A DNA stretch of 64,000 bases from Candidatus Rhodoferax mariagerensis (GTDB taxonomy: Bacteria; Pseudomonadota; Gammaproteobacteria; Burkholderiales; Burkholderiaceae_C): positions 186,001-250,000 of the forward strand of contig JADKAW010000004.1 of NCBI GenBank assembly GCA_016719055.1, written 5' to 3'. The number at the start of each line of letters is the position of its first letter. The first letter of the stretch is position 1. The position numbers were made by a program, and so were the translations under genes. Shown here in pieces: positions 27,787 through 36,449 of this stretch. Under the pieces are notes generated by a model. That model saw only the letters and a list, made by a program, of their open reading frames with translations. It was not told the origin of the DNA and did not search any database.

Positions 27787-30700
27787 ATGTCGTTAAAGTC
27801 TGTCTCGGCCTGGCTCGGTCGCCTGAGCGTCAGTCGCAAGCTGACCCTGATCTATTTGCTGGATTTGACGGCTGTGATCTACATTTCTGGCATCCTGATC
27901 CACGAAAAGTACCTGGCAATTGACTTTGCCCGCAAGGAAATCGTGGGGGTTGCCTATAGTGACACGGTGCGCGAGCTGGTCATGCTGTCGCTCAAGCCTG
28001 CGTCTGCCGATGCGGCCAAGGTGCCCCAGGTGATGGCCCAATTTGAGGCGCAACGCAACCAGCACGATGCTGATCTGAAGGCGCAGGCCGACAGCACCAG
28101 ATTTATCGCCAGCTGGCAAGCAATCAACGCAGCCAAGCCAGCGCCGCTGAGTGCCCTGCAGCCACTGATTGAGCGGGCGCGCGAGCTGATCACCACCGTG
28201 GGCAATCAGTCGAACCTGATTCTGGATCCCGACCTGGACAGCTACTACAGCATGTCGCTGGTGGTGTTGCGGTTTCCGGAACTGTTGCAGGTGCTGCATG
28301 AGGCAACGCTGGCCGTCGACCGAAAACACCGTGCCAGCAGCGCCCAGCGAGCCTTGCAGAGCACCAGTCTGCTGATTCTGGCGGGTCGGCTCGATGCCAT
28401 TCATCAAAATATTTCGGCGGATTACAAGCAGGCCTATGCGGCAGGTAGCCCGGCCTTTAAAAACCGTCTGTTGATGCAACAGCTGGCACTTGATCGTCAG
28501 TTGCAGCAACTTCTGGCATTGGTGCAGTTGCTGTCCGATCGGGAGGTGGCGCTGGTGGACTTGCAGCAGCTGGCTTTGGCGCGCGGACAGACCATTGATG
28601 CCCTCGATCTGGCCTGGCAAGGCGTCGCGGGAGCGCTGAATGATTTGCTGCAGTTGCGGGTCGATGGTCTGTTCTCAAGGATGTGGCTGCATCTGGGCAC
28701 TGCGTTGGCCTTGTTGATGGGCATTTTGGGGCTGGTGTTTACCGTGGCGCGGCTGATTGCAAGTCCGATCCAGCAGCTTGCGGGGGTGGCCAACAAGGTG
28801 CGTCAAACCGGTGACTACAACCTGCGCGCACGCTGGGACAGCCAGGACGAAATCGGTCATCTGGTGGTTACCTTCAATGACATGCTGGCGCAGCTTGACC
28901 GCGACCGCGACGCGCGCCAGGAACTGGCTGCCAGCACCCGCGCAGCACAGGCTCAGGCCGCACTGCTGGAGTCGATTCCAATAGCCATGGTGGTGACTTC
29001 GGTGCCAGACCACCAGGTGCTGCACGCCAACGGACCGGCCGCACCCTGGCTGGCCGGGCGCAGCACCGACCCCTGGCGCGAAGGTCTTGAACCCGGCGTG
29101 CGGGTGCGTTTTTTTCAGCGCTTGTACGATCATGAAAAGGTCGATGAGTTTGAAGTGCGCTGGCTGGGTGCGGCCGAGCCGTCGTGGGCGGTGCTGTCAG
29201 CACGGCGCTTGAGTTTTCAGGGCCATGATGCCTTGCTGACCACCTTCACACCGATCAATGTGCTCAAACTGATGGAGCAGCGACTGGAACTGTGGTCCAA
29301 GGTGTTTGAGGCGTCCAGCGAGGGCATCATCATTCTGGACGACCGCCTGCGGGTGCTGAGTGTCAACGCCGCTTACTGCAAAGCTACCAGTTACGATTTT
29401 TATGAGGTCGTGGGTGAGCACCTGCAGATGTTGCTGGGCAGCAGCACGGACAGCGCCGCCAGTGCCGATGACGCGCTGGCAGGCGAAATTTCGCGTGCCC
29501 TGGCGCAGCGGCACGAGTGGCAAGGCGAGGTGTTGCTGCGCCGGCGCAGCGGGCAGACCTATCCCGCCTGGCTGATGATTTCGGCAGTACGGGAAGCCAC
29601 CCGCCAGGCCCGAATCTCGCACTTCATTGGCATTTCCATCGACATCACCGACCGCAAACAAACCGAGGCGCGGGTGCAGTTTTTGGCCAAGCATGATGTG
29701 TTGACTGAGTTGCCTAACCGCGCCCTGTGTGTGGAAACCCTGCAACTCGCGCTCAAGCAGGCGCAGATCAGCGGCGAATGTCTGGCGGTGCTGTTCATTG
29801 ACCTGGACCGATTCAAGGTCATCAACGACACGCTGGGGCATCACATTGGTGACGGTTTGCTGCGCTCGGTGGCGCAGCGCCTGCAGCAAGCGGTGCGCGC
29901 CGGTGACCTCGTCAGCCGTCTCGGCGGTGATGAGTTTGTGGTGATTCTGCGCGACGTCAAGAGTGCCGAGCAGGCGCACGGGCATGTCGAGCAACGGCTG
30001 ATTCCGCTAATTCGCCAGACGCATGTGGTGCAGGGCCATGCGCTCAACGTGTCGTGCAGTGTGGGCATTGCCATTTTTCCGCTGGACGGACAGGATCTTG
30101 ATGAGCTGATGCGCCGTGCCGATGCGGCCATGTACGAGGCCAAGGCCGCGGGCCGTGACGCGGCACGGGTGTTTGACTCGTCGATTGATGTGGCGATACG
30201 CGAGCGGCAAAGCCTTGAGCAACACCTGCGCCTGGCACTTGAGCGCGGTGAGTTTTCGCTGAACTACCAGCCGCGTCTGGACAGCCGCCAAGGCACAGTA
30301 GTCGGTGCTGAGGCACTGATCCGCTGGCACAGCGCCGAACTGGGCTGGGTGCCGCCCGCGCGCTTCATCCCGGTGGCCGAAGAATGCGGCTTGATTCACC
30401 CGATCGGGCGCTGGGTGTTCGACGAGGCCTGCCGCCAGCGCGTCGCCTGGCAGGCGCAGGGCTGGGGTGCGCTGGTGATGTCGATCAACCTGTCTGCAGC
30501 GCAACTGGCCGACCCAGAGCTGGTGCAACTGGTGCAACAAAGCATCACGCGTCATGGCTGCGATGCGCACGGGCTTGAGCTTGAAATCACCGAATCGCAC
30601 CTGATGGCTGACGCTGTGGCCGCCAACGAAAAGCTGCTGGCGATCAAGGCGCTGGGGCTGCAGTTGTCGATCGACGACTTTGGCACGGGCTATTCCAGCC

Positions 30701-31002
30701 TGGCTTACCTCAAGCGTTTCCCGATTGACAAGCTGAAAATTGACCAGTCGTTTGTGCGAGACATGCTCGACGACCCGGCTGACATGGCCATTGTCCGGGC
30801 GATTGTGGTCCTCGGGCATACTCTGGGCTTGCAGGTGGTGGCTGAAGGCGTGGAGCAGAGCGAGCAGGCCGAGCAGCTCAAAAAATTGGGCTGTGATGAA
30901 CTTCAGGGTTATTATTTCGCCCGACCGCTGACGGCTCAGGTTTTTGCGCAATGGCTCACCGAAGGTCTTTATGCGGTAGACCGGCGACTCCCCAGCGCTT
31001 AG
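27787..31002 (+). CDS. Membrane sensor with HAMP, PAS, GGDEF and EAL domains
   Basis: The ATG at 27787 gives a 1071-residue protein; a TTG 24 bp upstream is the alternative, and neither has a strong ribosome site. A first membrane helix (about 18-38) is followed by a helical periplasmic sensor region (about 40-295) and a second helix (about 297-320). Next come a HAMP domain (SPIQQLAGVANKVRQTGDYN) and one or two PAS domains (about 390-620). The GGDEF domain (about 630-800) has an intact GGDEF and the RAGD inhibitory site. The EAL domain (about 810-1055) keeps GAEALIRW, EITESHLM, DDFGTGYSSL and AEGVEQ. It is probably bifunctional in c-di-GMP turnover. A stand-alone HDOD gene follows 61 bp later. 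Confidence 0.93.
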   Translation: MSLKSVSAWLGRLSVSRKLTLIYLLDLTAVIYISGILIHEKYLAIDFARKEIVGVAYSDTVRELVMLSLKPASADAAKVPQVMAQFEAQRNQHDADLKAQADSTRFIASWQAINAAKPAPLSALQPLIERARELITTVGNQSNLILDPDLDSYYSMSLVVLRFPELLQVLHEATLAVDRKHRASSAQRALQSTSLLILAGRLDAIHQNISADYKQAYAAGSPAFKNRLLMQQLALDRQLQQLLALVQLLSDREVALVDLQQLALARGQTIDALDLAWQGVAGALNDLLQLRVDGLFSRMWLHLGTALALLMGILGLVFTVARLIASPIQQLAGVANKVRQTGDYNLRARWDSQDEIGHLVVTFNDMLAQLDRDRDARQELAASTRAAQAQAALLESIPIAMVVTSVPDHQVLHANGPAAPWLAGRSTDPWREGLEPGVRVRFFQRLYDHEKVDEFEVRWLGAAEPSWAVLSARRLSFQGHDALLTTFTPINVLKLMEQRLELWSKVFEASSEGIIILDDRLRVLSVNAAYCKATSYDFYEVVGEHLQMLLGSSTDSAASADDALAGEISRALAQRHEWQGEVLLRRRSGQTYPAWLMISAVREATRQARISHFIGISIDITDRKQTEARVQFLAKHDVLTELPNRALCVETLQLALKQAQISGECLAVLFIDLDRFKVINDTLGHHIGDGLLRSVAQRLQQAVRAGDLVSRLGGDEFVVILRDVKSAEQAHGHVEQRLIPLIRQTHVVQGHALNVSCSVGIAIFPLDGQDLDELMRRADAAMYEAKAAGRDAARVFDSSIDVAIRERQSLEQHLRLALERGEFSLNYQPRLDSRQGTVVGAEALIRWHSAELGWVPPARFIPVAEECGLIHPIGRWVFDEACRQRVAWQAQGWGALVMSINLSAAQLADPELVQLVQQSITRHGCDAHGLELEITESHLMADAVAANEKLLAIKALGLQLSIDDFGTGYSSLAYLKRFPIDKLKIDQSFVRDMLDDPADMAIVRAIVVLGHTLGLQVVAEGVEQSEQAEQLKKLGCDELQGYYFARPLTAQVFAQWLTEGLYAVDRRLPSA

Positions 31003-31063
31003 CCTTGTGCCGCCTGTGCCTGACCGCATCTGGCTGAAAAATTGAACACTGAAAGACTTTTGC

Positions 31064-31933
31064 ATGAAAGCCCAAGAGATCAATCGCGAGCTCGACCGAG
31101 CGCGCGATTCCGGCCCGGTCAAAGATATCGTCATTCCACCTTGTCCGCAGTTGCTGGTGCAGTTGCAAACCGAGCTCAACCAGGCTGACCCCGATCCAAC
31201 GGTGGTAGCCGGCATTGCCGGCAGTGATGTGGCCATGGCCGCCGCGTTGATCCGTATCTCCAACAGCTCCTTGTACGCACGCCGTCAGCCAGTCAGTTCG
31301 GTGGCCCAGGCGGTGTCGATGCTGGGTGTCAAGCCCACGGCCCAGGTGCTGACGGGTTTTTTGCTGCGCAACGCGATTCAGCTCGACGCCACCCTGATCG
31401 AGCATTTTTGGGAATCGTCCACGCGCCGCTCACTGGCCATGGCGCACATTGCCAGTCAGATGTACGGCGTTGATGTGGAAGTGGCCAAAACCTGCGGGCT
31501 GTTTTTTCATGTGGGCATCCCGGTCATGCTGCAAGGTGTGCGTGGCTACAGCGGCACGCTGGTGGAAGCCATGGCCCGGCAAGACCGCACGTTTATCCAG
31601 ACCGAAAATGCCGCGCACCGCACCGACCATGCGGTGGTCGGTGCGATTGTGGCCAAAACCTGGCGACTGCCGGCGGTGGTGGCCTTTGCGGTGCGTCTGC
31701 ACCACGATTTTTCGGTGTTGAACGACAGCGGGGTGGCGCAAGACGTGCGCCAACTGGTGGCCATTGCGGCCATTGCCGACCACCTGGTGGCACGCCATGA
31801 AGGCATCACCAACCAGCGTGAGTGGGACCGTCATGGCCCAGAATGCCTGGCTTTTCTGCAAATCAACGCCACCGAAGTCGAGTCCTGGGTGGACGCGCTC
31901 TACCCCATCTTTGAGGGTGTGGTGGTGGCCTGA
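31064..31933 (+). CDS. Stand-alone HDOD-domain protein
   Basis: A 289-residue soluble HDOD protein (IPPCPQLLVQLQTELNQADPD, AAALIRISNSSLYA, QAVSMLGVKPTAQVLTGF). As in the other stand-alone HDOD protein here, the HD metal pair is lost: the matching segment reads CGLFFHVGIPVML. A binding or regulatory role is therefore more likely than catalysis. It follows the GGDEF-EAL sensor gene on the same strand with a 61-bp gap and precedes the MgtC/DUF4010 gene by 23 bp. All three may be one transcript. Confidence 0.9.
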   Translation: MKAQEINRELDRARDSGPVKDIVIPPCPQLLVQLQTELNQADPDPTVVAGIAGSDVAMAAALIRISNSSLYARRQPVSSVAQAVSMLGVKPTAQVLTGFLLRNAIQLDATLIEHFWESSTRRSLAMAHIASQMYGVDVEVAKTCGLFFHVGIPVMLQGVRGYSGTLVEAMARQDRTFIQTENAAHRTDHAVVGAIVAKTWRLPAVVAFAVRLHHDFSVLNDSGVAQDVRQLVAIAAIADHLVARHEGITNQREWDRHGPECLAFLQINATEVESWVDALYPIFEGVVVA

Positions 31934-31956
31934 GCGGCCTGGTTCAAGGCACTCTG

Positions 31957-33207
31957 ATGGACGACCGCCAGCTAGCCATCAGTTTTGTGGTTGCCATTGG
32001 CTTGGGTGCCCTGTTGGGCCTGGAGCGTGAACGCACCAAAGGTGGCGAGGGCGGTGCCGGGGTACGCACCTTTGCGCTGATTTCGCTGTGCGGTGCGGTG
32101 GCGGGTTATCTGGACCGGTCCATGGGCCTGGGTTATCTGGCGCTGGCCATGTTTGTAGCGGTGGCGACGCTGGTGCTGGGCATGTATGTGGTGACCGGCC
32201 TGCATGGTGACACCGGCATTACCACCGAGGTGTCGGCGCTGCTGGCTTTTGTGCTGGGTTTGCTGTGCGCGCATGGCTTGATTCAGCTGGCCAGCTGGAT
32301 TGCCGTGGCCATGGCCTTGCTGCTGGCGCTCAAGGAGTGGCTGCACCGGCTGGCGACCCAGATCAATTCGCAGGATGTGCAGGCTACGCTGAAATTTGGC
32401 ATTGTTGCGCTGGTCATCTTGCCTTTGGTGCCAGATGCCAACTTTGGCCCGGCACCGCTCAATGTGGTCAACCCCTACAAGATCTGGCTGATGGTGGTGC
32501 TGATCTCGGCGCTCAATTTCATCAGCTACCTGGTGGTCAAGGTGGTGGGTGTCGAACACGGCATTGGTTGGGTGGGCCTGCTCGGCGGCATGGTGTCGAG
32601 CACGGCAGTCACGCTAGGTTTTGCGCGGCGCAGTCAGCAGGATCCGCAGGCGTCATCGGCTTTGGGCATGGGCATTTTGCTGGCCTGGACGGTGATGTTG
32701 CTGCGCGTGGCGGGTATGGTGGTGCTGATCAACTGGGAGCTGGGCCGGCGGCTGGTCCTGGTGCTGGTCCTGCTCAGTGTGGTCAACCTGGGCGCTTGTT
32801 ACTGGCTGTGGCGCAAGACCAAGCAGCACACCCGGGGCGAGGTGAAGTCTGGCAACAACCCGTTTGAGCTGACCGAGGCGGTCCAGTTTGGACTGCTGTT
32901 TGGTGTGGTGGTGGTGGTGGCCCGTGTGGCGCGGGTCTATTTTGGTGAAACCGGTTTGTATGTGGCGTCGGCGCTGGCCGGTTTGACCGATGTGGATGCG
33001 ATCACCCTGGCCATGGCCGACCAGGCCAGGATCGACCCGGCCAGCCTGCCAGTGAGCGCACGCGCCATTGTGATTGCGGTGCTGGCCAACACCCTGACCA
33101 AGGGTGCCATGGCCATCGGCATTGGCGCGCCAGCCTTGCGCCGCGTCATGCTGGTACCCACGCTGGCCTTGCTGGGCACTGGTGTGCTGGTCATTGTGCT
33201 GGTTTGA
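31957..33207 (+). CDS. MgtC/SapB-type membrane protein with DUF4010 domain
   Basis: A 416-residue polytopic membrane protein. The first about 140 residues match the MgtC/SapB N-terminal domain (GLGALLGLERERTKGG, GVRTFALISLCGA, GDTGITTEVSALLAF). The remainder is the DUF4010 domain, with NPYKIWLMVVLISALNFISY, GGMVSSTAVTLGFARRS and ALAGLTDVDAITLAMA. About 11-12 helices are predicted by eye. The function of this two-domain family is not established; a small-molecule or ion transport role is possible. It is last in the rightward run and converges with mltB. Confidence 0.9.
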   Translation: MDDRQLAISFVVAIGLGALLGLERERTKGGEGGAGVRTFALISLCGAVAGYLDRSMGLGYLALAMFVAVATLVLGMYVVTGLHGDTGITTEVSALLAFVLGLLCAHGLIQLASWIAVAMALLLALKEWLHRLATQINSQDVQATLKFGIVALVILPLVPDANFGPAPLNVVNPYKIWLMVVLISALNFISYLVVKVVGVEHGIGWVGLLGGMVSSTAVTLGFARRSQQDPQASSALGMGILLAWTVMLLRVAGMVVLINWELGRRLVLVLVLLSVVNLGACYWLWRKTKQHTRGEVKSGNNPFELTEAVQFGLLFGVVVVVARVARVYFGETGLYVASALAGLTDVDAITLAMADQARIDPASLPVSARAIVIAVLANTLTKGAMAIGIGAPALRRVMLVPTLALLGTGVLVIVLV

Positions 33208-33215
33208 AGTTGTAG

Positions 33216-33272
33216 ACTTTTTCAGGCTCCAGCCCAGATGGAAATTGCGTAGCTAGCTACCAAAAACAGAGT
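33216..33272 (-). repeat. Dispersed repeat, copy 7 (intergenic)
   Basis: Read on the minus strand from 33272: ACTCT start, TAGC at positions 14-17, GGGCTGGAGCC at position 38. It fills the 69-bp gap between the convergent DUF4010 and mltB stops and may serve as a terminator region. Confidence 0.75.
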
Positions 33273-33276
33273 GAAA

Positions 33277-34401
33277 TCAGTTTTTGACGGCACTGCTGGC
33301 CGGTGACAGCACGGCCTGCATCACTGCCTGCCCCAGTTCGATCACGGCCATGGCGTAGTAGCTGCTCCAGTTGTAGCGGGTGATGGCATAAAAATTGTCG
33401 GTACCCGCTACATAAATGGGTGCTTCGCCTGCGTTTTGCAGTTCAATCAGGGCCAGCTTGCCCGTGTGCTGCAAGGCGGCACCGTCCAGTAGTGCGCCTT
33501 TGGCCTGAAAACCCGCCACGCTGAAGGTCGGCAAAATGTCTGGGGCCATCAGCGCCTCCATGTCGAGTTGTTGCTTGTCGAAACTCACCGGGAAATGGGT
33601 GGCCAGACCGGGTTGCCAGCCAAACGCCTTGAAGTAGCTGGCCACCGAGCCAATGGTGTCGGCCGGGCTGCCAAACAGGTCAATGCGGCCGTCAGCGTCA
33701 AAATCGGTGGCGTATTTGGCCCAGCTTGAGGGCATGAACTGTGGCATGCCCATGGCACCGGCGTAGCTGCCACGCAGGCTCAAGGGGTCGGTGCTGGTGC
33801 GCTGCATCAGGCTCAGGTAGTTTTCCAGTTCATCCCTGAAATAGGCGCTGCGCTGCGCCGCGCGCGGGTGGCTGGCGGGAAAGTCAAACGCCAGCGTGGC
33901 CAGGGCGTCGATCACCCGGAACGTGCCCATTTGTTGGCCATAAATGGTTTCTACCCCAATGATGCCCACAATGATTTCAGGCGGCACACCGGTTTGGGCC
34001 TCGGCGCGCTTGAGGGTGTCGGCGTGGGCTTGCCAGAACGCCACGCCGGCCTTGATGCGAATCGGCTCGACAAAACGGCTGCGGTAAACCCGCCAGTTTT
34101 TGACCGTGCCCACGGGCGGCGGCGTGATGGCTTTGGCAATGGCCGGGATGTAGCGCGCTTGCGCCAGCGTTTGGCGCACCCAGGCGGCGTCCAGGTTTCG
34201 GCGTTGAGCCATGTCGTCAGCCAGTTGCAGGGCGTCAGTGCGCAGGGCGTAGCTAGGTCCGGGCACACTGATCTGGCTGGCCAATGGCTTGGTTTTGGCT
34301 TTCTTTTTTAAGCCTTTTTCGGCTTTAGCCCATGCAGGTGCTGCACAAGCAACTATGAATATCAGAGCAAAAAGGGTCGGCAAAGAGAATGGATTACGCA
34401 T
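33277..34401 (-). CDS. mltB: Lytic murein transglycosylase B
   Basis: A 374-residue periplasmic enzyme of the MltB (SLT-like, GH103) family that cleaves peptidoglycan glycan strands to 1,6-anhydro products. The catalytic Glu is in GIIGVETIYGQQMG. SYAGAMGMPQFMPSSWAKYA and the DFDADGRIDLFGSPADTIGS segment are also typical. A signal peptide is present (hydrophobic core FALIFIVACAAPAWA). A Cys lies in it, but no good lipobox is seen, so the protein is probably soluble. Most of the signal-peptide core and the cleavage region are encoded by a dispersed repeat (copy 8). Spacing to the TgpA-like gene upstream is 14 bp, so it is likely in one operon with the TgpA, DUF58 and MoxR genes. Confidence 0.94.
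   Translation of the reverse strand: MRNPFSLPTLFALIFIVACAAPAWAKAEKGLKKKAKTKPLASQISVPGPSYALRTDALQLADDMAQRRNLDAAWVRQTLAQARYIPAIAKAITPPPVGTVKNWRVYRSRFVEPIRIKAGVAFWQAHADTLKRAEAQTGVPPEIIVGIIGVETIYGQQMGTFRVIDALATLAFDFPASHPRAAQRSAYFRDELENYLSLMQRTSTDPLSLRGSYAGAMGMPQFMPSSWAKYATDFDADGRIDLFGSPADTIGSVASYFKAFGWQPGLATHFPVSFDKQQLDMEALMAPDILPTFSVAGFQAKGALLDGAALQHTGKLALIELQNAGEAPIYVAGTDNFYAITRYNWSSYYAMAVIELGQAVMQAVLSPASSAVKN
34312..34368 (-). repeat. Dispersed repeat, copy 8 (encodes part of the MltB signal peptide)
   Basis: Read on the minus strand from 34368, in the sense of mltB: GCTCT start, TAGT at positions 14-17, GGGCTA at position 38. It encodes about residues 12-30 of MltB, which includes the hydrophobic core and the likely cleavage site. 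Confidence 0.75.
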
Positions 34402-34415
34402 CAGGTCAGGCGGTG

Positions 34416-36449
34416 TCAGGCGTTGAAACGCAGGTGTTGGAGCTCGCGTTGCAGTGTAGCGAGCGCGCGCCGATAGGCTGGGCCACCGGTGCTGCTGCCC
34501 GGGCCATAGCGCAACGCCTCCAGCCGCAGCAGCCAGTCGTGCAGGGCTTGTGATTCATGCGTTTGGCCATGGTCAGCCAGCAGCTTGGCGAGTTGGCGCG
34601 GTGTCGGGTGGGCCGGCGTGATGATGCCAGCGGCCTGCAAGCGGCGGCTGGCTTTGCCCAGCAAACGCAGCCAGGGGTCTTGGCGCTGGCGCTCCCACAT
34701 CGCCACGGCAGCGCCCATCAGGCTGACCCCCACCACAATGGCACAAAGCAGGTAAATCAGGTCTTCCCAGGTGGGCGCTTCGAACCCCAGGTTTTGCAGC
34801 AGTTTGAGCTGGCTGCTTTGGGCGTAGTTCAGCACCCACTGGTTCCAGCGGTTGTTGACGGCGTCCCATACAGCGCGCAAATTCACCGCGATCCTAGGGT
34901 TGACGGTACCAAAAATGGCACTGGCCACGGCACCGCGCGGGGTTTGCAAGCGGGTGAAGCTGCCAATGCGCGACGGTGCCACCGACGCCGTGGGGTCCAC
35001 CCGCACCCAGCCCTGGCCAGCCAGCCAGACCTCGGCCCAGGCGTGGGCGTCGCTTTGGCGCACGGTCCAGAAGCCATCCAGCGTATTGCGCTCGCCGCCC
35101 TGGTAGCCGGTGACCACCCGCGCCGGCACGCCCAGCGCGCGCATCAGGATCACAAAACTTGACGCAATGTGTTCGCAAAAACCCTCTTTGCGGTCAAACC
35201 AGAATTCGTCGGCACTGTGGCGGCCATACACGCCGGGCTCCAGCGTATAGACATAAGCCCCGCTGCGCAGGCGCTCCAGCACCGCCGCAACCCAGTGGGC
35301 ACCATCGGCCTGGCGGTTGGGCGACTCGCGCTTGAGGTCTTGCGCCAGTTGCAGGGTGCGCGGGTTGTAGCCGCCCGGCAGGCTGCGCCAGGTTTGCAGT
35401 TGCGGAGTGCTGGCCAGTGGACCGTGCTGGAACTGGGTGTAACTGATGGCGCGGTAGCGCAGCAGCTCGGTGATGTTCTGGCTGGTTTGCCATTGCAGCT
35501 CAGACGTCATGCGCGCGCGGCCTTGCGGCAGTTGCGGGGCGGATTGCGCGGCGTCCAGCGTCAGCAGCCAGGGATGCTGGTTGGGCTCCAGCGTCACCTG
35601 ATAGCTCAAGGCCGCACCTTGCACCACCAGCTGTGCATCCTCTGCCCGGTTGGGGGTGAACAGGTCCAGAGGCAACCAGCGCTGGCCGTCAAAGGTGGAC
35701 AGCACCGGGCCACGAAAATACAGCTCGCTTTGCAGCGGCGTGCGGCCATCAAAGTTGATGCGCATGGCCACGCTGTCATCCAGCGCCAGGCGCGCGATGT
35801 TGCCTACGGTCATTTGCGCCGACAGGCCGCTGCGCCCGGTCATGGCATCGCTGGGCATGCCCCACAGCGGAGCCAGCCGGGGAAACAGCAAAAAAAGCAG
35901 CACCATGATGGGTGCGCCCAGCAGTGTCATGCCGCCGGCAATACGCGCCGCCTGCCACAGCGGCGGCCGGCCCACTGGCATGTGGGCGTTGACAAGGGCG
36001 GTCAGCAAGCCCAGCAGCGCGATCAGCATGGCCGCAGCGGTGAGCAGCGACTGTGAGTAAAAAAAGTTGGTCAGCATCAAAAAGAAGCTCAGGAAAAACA
36101 CCACAAAGGCGTCGCGCCGGGCGCGCAGCTCAAGGGTTTTGAGTGCCAGCAATACCACCACCAGGGTGACGCCGGTATCGCGCCCGAGCAGGGTTTTGTA
36201 GGTGATCAGCGTGGCACCGATGGCCAGCGCCAGCAGGCCGTAGCGCCACCATCTGGAAGGCAGTGGCTGCCCGCGCCAAGCCAGCACGGCGCGCCACAGC
36301 ATCACCATGGCGGTCAGCCCACTGCACCACAGAGGCAGCTGTGACCCCAGCGGCAGCACCACCCAGCCGATCACCAGCAGCAAAAATAGCGTGTCGCGGG
36401 TGTCGCGCGGCAGGTGCGCCAGGGTTTGCAGGCCGGGCTTCACCTTCAT
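34416..36449 (-). CDS. TgpA-type membrane transglutaminase (DUF3488/DUF4129)
   Basis: The ATG at 36449 overlaps the stop of the DUF58 gene by 4 bp and is preferred over the longer frame. The 677-residue protein has an N-terminal membrane part of about six helices. A large periplasmic region with the transglutaminase core follows: catalytic Cys in RKEGFCEHIASSF, His in DAHAWAEVW, Asp in GWVRVDPTASV. Another helix and a C-terminal DUF4129-like cytoplasmic tail end the protein. Pseudomonas TgpA is the best-known relative and is essential there, but its substrate is unknown. The neighbours (MoxR, DUF58) are its constant partners. Confidence 0.92.
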   Translation of the reverse strand: MKVKPGLQTLAHLPRDTRDTLFLLLVIGWVVLPLGSQLPLWCSGLTAMVMLWRAVLAWRGQPLPSRWWRYGLLALAIGATLITYKTLLGRDTGVTLVVVLLALKTLELRARRDAFVVFFLSFFLMLTNFFYSQSLLTAAAMLIALLGLLTALVNAHMPVGRPPLWQAARIAGGMTLLGAPIMVLLFLLFPRLAPLWGMPSDAMTGRSGLSAQMTVGNIARLALDDSVAMRINFDGRTPLQSELYFRGPVLSTFDGQRWLPLDLFTPNRAEDAQLVVQGAALSYQVTLEPNQHPWLLTLDAAQSAPQLPQGRARMTSELQWQTSQNITELLRYRAISYTQFQHGPLASTPQLQTWRSLPGGYNPRTLQLAQDLKRESPNRQADGAHWVAAVLERLRSGAYVYTLEPGVYGRHSADEFWFDRKEGFCEHIASSFVILMRALGVPARVVTGYQGGERNTLDGFWTVRQSDAHAWAEVWLAGQGWVRVDPTASVAPSRIGSFTRLQTPRGAVASAIFGTVNPRIAVNLRAVWDAVNNRWNQWVLNYAQSSQLKLLQNLGFEAPTWEDLIYLLCAIVVGVSLMGAAVAMWERQRQDPWLRLLGKASRRLQAAGIITPAHPTPRQLAKLLADHGQTHESQALHDWLLRLEALRYGPGSSTGGPAYRRALATLQRELQHLRFNA

